From NCBI GenBank assembly GCA_035275625.1, contig DATEMK010000027.1, positions 1-8,135 on the forward strand: a DNA stretch of 8,135 nt. Reading direction: 5' to 3'. Made by a program: the position numbers and the translations under genes. Source of the DNA: DATEMK01 sp035275625 (GTDB lineage Bacteria > Bacteroidota > Bacteroidia > AKYH767-A > OLB10). Below, piece after piece: positions 6,071 to 8,135 of the stretch (position 1 is the stretch's first letter; each line of letters opens with the position of its first letter). The notes beneath the pieces were generated by a model. That model had not been told where the DNA came from. It did not search any database and was given only the letters and a program-made list of their open reading frames with translations.

Positions 6071-6728
6071 TATTAAAAAAATTTTCTTCAAGTAATTTTA
6101 TTCTCATTCTTATATTCATGATCCAAACTCCGAGTAAGCTCCAGCCAATCACCGCAGGATAAAAAACAATTCTCATCTGGTTATCCAGGTCATAATTTCC
6201 AAATCCCGGGTTGCCGCCATTTCCGGGATGAAGCGAATCTGTTAATCTCGGGAGCACCATAATGAATACAATCATCATTGCAAATGCAAAGATACTGTAT
6301 ACCGAAGAAAGCTTTGCACGCTTGTGCTCATCTTCAACAGAATTCCGTAAAAGAAAATAAGCGGCATAAACAAGCATGGTTGCTGCTGCGCCATTAAGTT
6401 TAGTGTCGTTTACCCAATAAGCGCCCCAAGTGAATTTCGCCCAGAGCATCCCGGTTATTATTCCATTAATGCCAAACAACATTCCGACTTTTGCAGATTC
6501 TGCAGCTACCAGGTCATTTCTCAAATTAAATTTGGTTAAATATTTTATGCCTGATACTACTGAAATAATAAACAGAACAATCATGCTGAACCACATGGTG
6601 ACATGAAAATAAAGATTGCGGATGGTTTCATGTAAAATAGGAAGGTGCGGAACCTCCAGCATCATTCCCGCAAAAATTGTATAATAGAGCAGGAGTACAG
6701 CCAATATTTTCCACCAGTGTTGTTTCAT
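6018..6728 (-). CDS. ccmC: Haem-handling membrane protein CcmC (CcsA/CcmC family)
   Basis: CcmC presents haem to CcmE at the outer face of the membrane. The 236-residue protein has six predicted membrane segments (about 7-22, 42-60, 82-98, 114-128, 144-160, 190-205), as in CcmC. The tryptophan-rich haem-binding loop is W101-GAYW105-VND108-TKLNGA, a variant of the WGxWWxWD motif. Candidate axial haem ligands are H42 (LYFHVTMW) and H167 (DSLHPG), flanking that loop as His60 and His184 do in E. coli. Automatic pipelines may call it ccsA from the shared family, but size and neighbours favour ccmC. The start is ATG, 125 bp downstream of ccmB. The last about 20 residues (EENFFNNEEKNYSIPAAPAVFSK) are read from DNA that also encodes the CcmD signal peptide and are probably not functionally constrained. 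Confidence 0.92.
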   Translation of the reverse strand: MKQHWWKILAVLLLYYTIFAGMMLEVPHLPILHETIRNLYFHVTMWFSMIVLFIISVVSGIKYLTKFNLRNDLVAAESAKVGMLFGINGIITGMLWAKFTWGAYWVNDTKLNGAAATMLVYAAYFLLRNSVEDEHKRAKLSSVYSIFAFAMMIVFIMVLPRLTDSLHPGNGGNPGFGNYDLDNQMRIVFYPAVIGWSLLGVWIMNIRMRIKLLEENFFNNEEKNYSIPAAPAVFSK

Positions 6729-6729
6729 C

Positions 6730-6845
6730 TACGAATACGAATTTTTACGAATGTACGAATTACAAATACGAGTTATTCCAAACATATTTTTCAAATTTTA
6801 AGTAAATCAACCATTCGTATATTCGTATTTTTATTCGTAATTCGT
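6730..6845. repeat. Inverted arms of TACGAAT heptamers between ccmB and ccmC
   Basis: The left arm has TACGAAT at 6730, 6736, 6746 and 6754. The right arm has its complement ATTCGTA at 6813, 6821 and 6833, plus ATTCGT at 6840. The arms are separated by about 50 bp of AT-rich DNA. Together they fill almost the whole 125-bp gap between ccmB and ccmC and could form a long imperfect hairpin. No protein-coding gene is supported here. Confidence 0.8.
6779..6811 (-). promoter_or_regulatory. Candidate Bacteroidota-type promoter for ccmC-ccmD-ccmE
   Basis: On the minus strand, GTTG (6811-6808) and TATGTTTG (6786-6779) are separated by 21 bp. The second box is a perfect TAnnTTTG, the -7 consensus of the Bacteroidota primary sigma factor, and the spacing is in its usual range. 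Transcription would start near 6773, giving a leader of about 45 nt made of the left TACGAAT arm. The ccmB upstream gene may also read through. Confidence 0.4.
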
Positions 6846-6853
6846 TGATGATT

Positions 6854-7507
6854 TTATTCTTTCCAAAGGTATGGAAATAACAAATAAGAGAGTGAAATCA
6901 CAAGCAGGTTAATGGCAAGGAGGATAATTAAATTCGGATAATTAACCGACCAGTTTAATCCGTCCATTGCATTTTTTGAAAATTTGATAATAGTCATGAG
7001 CAGTGGAAGCAAAATAGGGAAACTGAGAATTGCCATAAGCGCTGAACTGTTATTTGTTTTTGCGGCAATGGCTGAAACTAACGTTAAAACCGATGACAGT
7101 CCTGAGGCTCCTAATAATAGACCGATAAAAAACATTGGAGTATTTTGAACAATATTTCCCATGAATAAAATATAAAAAAGAAAACTCATGCAGGACAGGA
7201 TCAGAAGCAATATCATATTGTAAATAGTCTTTGCAAGAATTACATGCTGCGGATTTAGCAGCGTGTAATAAAACAATTGCAAACCCTTGCTTTCCTGCAT
7301 AAAACTTTTTGCAACAGCATTAACGGCAGCGAATAATAAAATGATCCAGAACAGTGCATTCCAGGTGGGAGGATCAATAATTTGTTTGAAAGAGAGGTAA
7401 CAAATAAAAATGGTGGAGATCACATAAATGAGAATTCCACTGAAGGAATATTTTAATCTCCATTCAAGCAGGATTTCTTTTTTTATGAGCTCGATGATTT
7501 GTTTCAA
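6854..7507 (-). CDS. ccmB: Haem exporter / ABC membrane subunit CcmB
   Basis: CcmB is the membrane partner of the ATPase CcmA; the CcmAB complex acts with CcmC in loading haem on CcmE and releasing holo-CcmE. The 217-residue protein has the family length and six membrane segments (about 23-40, 50-67, 96-117, 125-147, 155-176, 191-211). Family features include the amphipathic N-terminus with KKEILLEWR, then FAAVNAVAKSFMQESKGLQLFYYTLLNP in the first cytoplasmic loop and LLGASGLSSVLTLVSAIAA in the fourth helix. No ATG or GTG fits the N-terminus; TTG at 7507 is the only standard start before the conserved region, the frame being open only to about 7538. No ccmA lies beside it, since bshB1 diverges upstream. 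It is the first gene of the ccm cluster. Confidence 0.92.
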   Translation of the reverse strand: MKQIIELIKKEILLEWRLKYSFSGILIYVISTIFICYLSFKQIIDPPTWNALFWIILLFAAVNAVAKSFMQESKGLQLFYYTLLNPQHVILAKTIYNMILLLILSCMSFLFYILFMGNIVQNTPMFFIGLLLGASGLSSVLTLVSAIAAKTNNSSALMAILSFPILLPLLMTIIKFSKNAMDGLNWSVNYPNLIILLAINLLVISLSYLLFPYLWKE

Positions 7508-7524
7508 ACGAAAATGTAATAATG

Positions 7525-7555
7525 GTTGCGAAGTTCAATAAAAAATTCAACTTTG
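7525..7555 (+). promoter_or_regulatory. Candidate Bacteroidota-type promoter for bshB1
   Basis: GTTG (7525-7528) and CAACTTTG (7548-7555) are 19 bp apart. The second matches TAnnTTTG except for its first base. The start of transcription would be near 7561, giving a leader of about 40 nt. The spacing and the GTTG box resemble the candidate before ccmC. No equally good site was found for ccmB on the opposite strand. Confidence 0.35.
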
Positions 7556-7567
7556 CAGGGAAACTTT

Positions 7568-7585
7568 TCCCGATCGCTGTCGGGA
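7568..7585. repeat. Palindrome TCCCGA-6-TCGGGA in the bshB1 leader
   Basis: A perfect 6-bp inverted repeat (7568-7573 and 7580-7585) around TCGCTG, in the 92-bp gap between ccmB and bshB1 and 14 bp before the bshB1 ATG. It resembles the short TCCCGAT...ATCGGGA palindromes that recur in Bacteroidota genomes (recalled, not tested here). In RNA it would form a small hairpin just upstream of the ribosome binding region. Confidence 0.55.
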
Positions 7586-7599
7586 TGAAATTATAAAAT

Positions 7600-8135
7600 A
7601 TGAAAACAGACATTTTAGCTTTTGGTGCGCACCCCGATGATGTGGAGCTTTCGTGCAGCGGAACTATTTTGAAGCATATTTCGCTTGGTAAAACAGTTGT
7701 CATTATTGATTTGACAATGGGTGAGCTGGGTACCCGCGGCACAGCGGAAATAAGAGATAAAGAAGCTTCTGAGGCTGCTAAAATTTTAGGAGTAAATATT
7801 CGTGAAAATATGAATTTTGCAGATGGTTTTTTTGAAAACTCTGAGGAAAATCAGCTGGCATTGGTTGTTAAAATAAGGAAATATCAGCCTGAAATTGTTT
7901 TGGCCAATGCTGTGAATGATCGTCACCCGGATCATGGACGTGCCGCAAAATTAGTTTCGGATGCTTGTTTTTTATCGGGGCTCCAAAAAATTAAAACATC
8001 TGATGCTGACGGTGAGCAGCTGCCCTGGCGTCCCAAAGCGGTCTATCATGACATCCAGGATCGTTATATGAAACCAGATTTTGTGGTGGACATTTCTCCA
8101 TTTATGGAACAACGGATGGCTTCAATCAAAGCATA
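7600..8135 (+). CDS. bshB1: Bacillithiol biosynthesis deacetylase BshB1 (3' end outside window)
   Basis: Zinc-dependent deacetylase of the PIG-L/LmbE family that removes the acetyl group from GlcNAc-malate to give GlcN-malate, the second step of bacillithiol synthesis; cytoplasmic. The ATG at 7600 follows an in-frame TAA at 7594. The 178 residues present out of about 238 start MKTDILAFGAHPDDVELSCSG. The AHPDD motif gives H11 and D14 as zinc ligands and D13 as catalytic base; H112 in RHPDH is the third ligand. TMGELGTRGT (39-48), the AxxL-rich helix after residue 53, and YHDIQDRYMKPDFVVDIS (149-166) are typical of BshB1 and separate it from distant PIG-L proteins. It diverges from ccmB with 92 bp between. 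Partners BshA and BshC are not in the window. Confidence 0.93.
   Translation, partial: MKTDILAFGAHPDDVELSCSGTILKHISLGKTVVIIDLTMGELGTRGTAEIRDKEASEAAKILGVNIRENMNFADGFFENSEENQLALVVKIRKYQPEIVLANAVNDRHPDHGRAAKLVSDACFLSGLQKIKTSDADGEQLPWRPKAVYHDIQDRYMKPDFVVDISPFMEQRMASIKA

Noticed and set aside
6071..6091. TTG at 6091 as the ccmD start
   Set aside because: ATG at 6070 begins the signal peptide directly and gives a shorter overlap with ccmC.
6645..6848. Plus-strand open frame of 67 codons over the ccmC start and the ccmB-ccmC gap
   Set aside because: It is antisense to ccmC and its end is translated TACGAAT/ATTCGTA repeat; there is no family similarity.
7512..7519. TACATTTT on the minus strand as ccmB promoter
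   Set aside because: It has one mismatch, lacks an upstream TTG at the right distance, and would start transcription at or after the TTG start codon.
7464..7742. Minus-strand open frame of 92 codons
   Set aside because: It is antisense to bshB1, whose AHPDD motif and frame are unmistakable.
1..8135. Insertion sequence, prophage or defence system
   Set aside because: No transposase, integrase, nuclease or defence-related protein was seen, and all gene-sized regions are explained by T9SS proteins, ccm genes and bshB1.

Overview
The window comes from an AT-rich member of the Bacteroidota. Four things point there: two large secreted proteins with type IX secretion (T9SS) C-terminal sorting domains, the Bacteroidota-style ccmB-ccmC-ccmD-ccmE order with a small CcmD-like protein that carries a signal peptide, a bshB1 gene for bacillithiol synthesis, and two promoter-like sites that fit the Bacteroidota TTG / TAnnTTTG pattern. 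No rRNA, tRNA, transposase or CRISPR array was seen.

Layout. (1) Positions 1-5452, plus strand: two tandem paralogous genes, 12 bp apart, for exported proteins of about 919 and 893 residues. Both have the same plan: signal peptide, seven repeats of about 60 residues (probably a seven-bladed beta-propeller), a short SdrD-B-like domain, a DUF11-like beta-sandwich, a DUF7619-type domain and a T9SS type A sorting domain. The propellers are unlike each other while the C-terminal parts are closely related. (2) Positions 5456-7507, minus strand: a cytochrome c maturation operon transcribed ccmB, ccmC, ccmD, ccmE towards the T9SS genes. CcmE has Cys in place of the usual haem-binding His (CxxxY type). 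(3) Positions 7600-8135, plus strand: the 5' three quarters of bshB1, divergent from ccmB, cut by the window end.

How the genes work together. CcmB and CcmC are membrane proteins that handle haem. CcmD is a small helper, and CcmE carries haem outside the cytoplasm for attachment to c-type cytochromes. CcmA, CcmF and the thiol-handling CcmG/H are not in the window. BshB1 deacetylates GlcNAc-malate on the way to bacillithiol. The T9SS pair is surface or secreted material of unknown binding target and has no evident functional link to the ccm genes.

The least explained layer is a set of short repeats. Four families with a 7-bp unit (AGTCAGT, TTAATTG, CTACAAT, TACGAAT) and three short palindromes lie in the C-terminal coding parts of the T9SS genes and in the two intergenic gaps of the ccm/bshB1 region. 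In the two paralogues the same sorting-domain loop is filled by different elements. No complete new multi-gene system is visible; the best leads are the Cys-type CcmE and this repeat layer.
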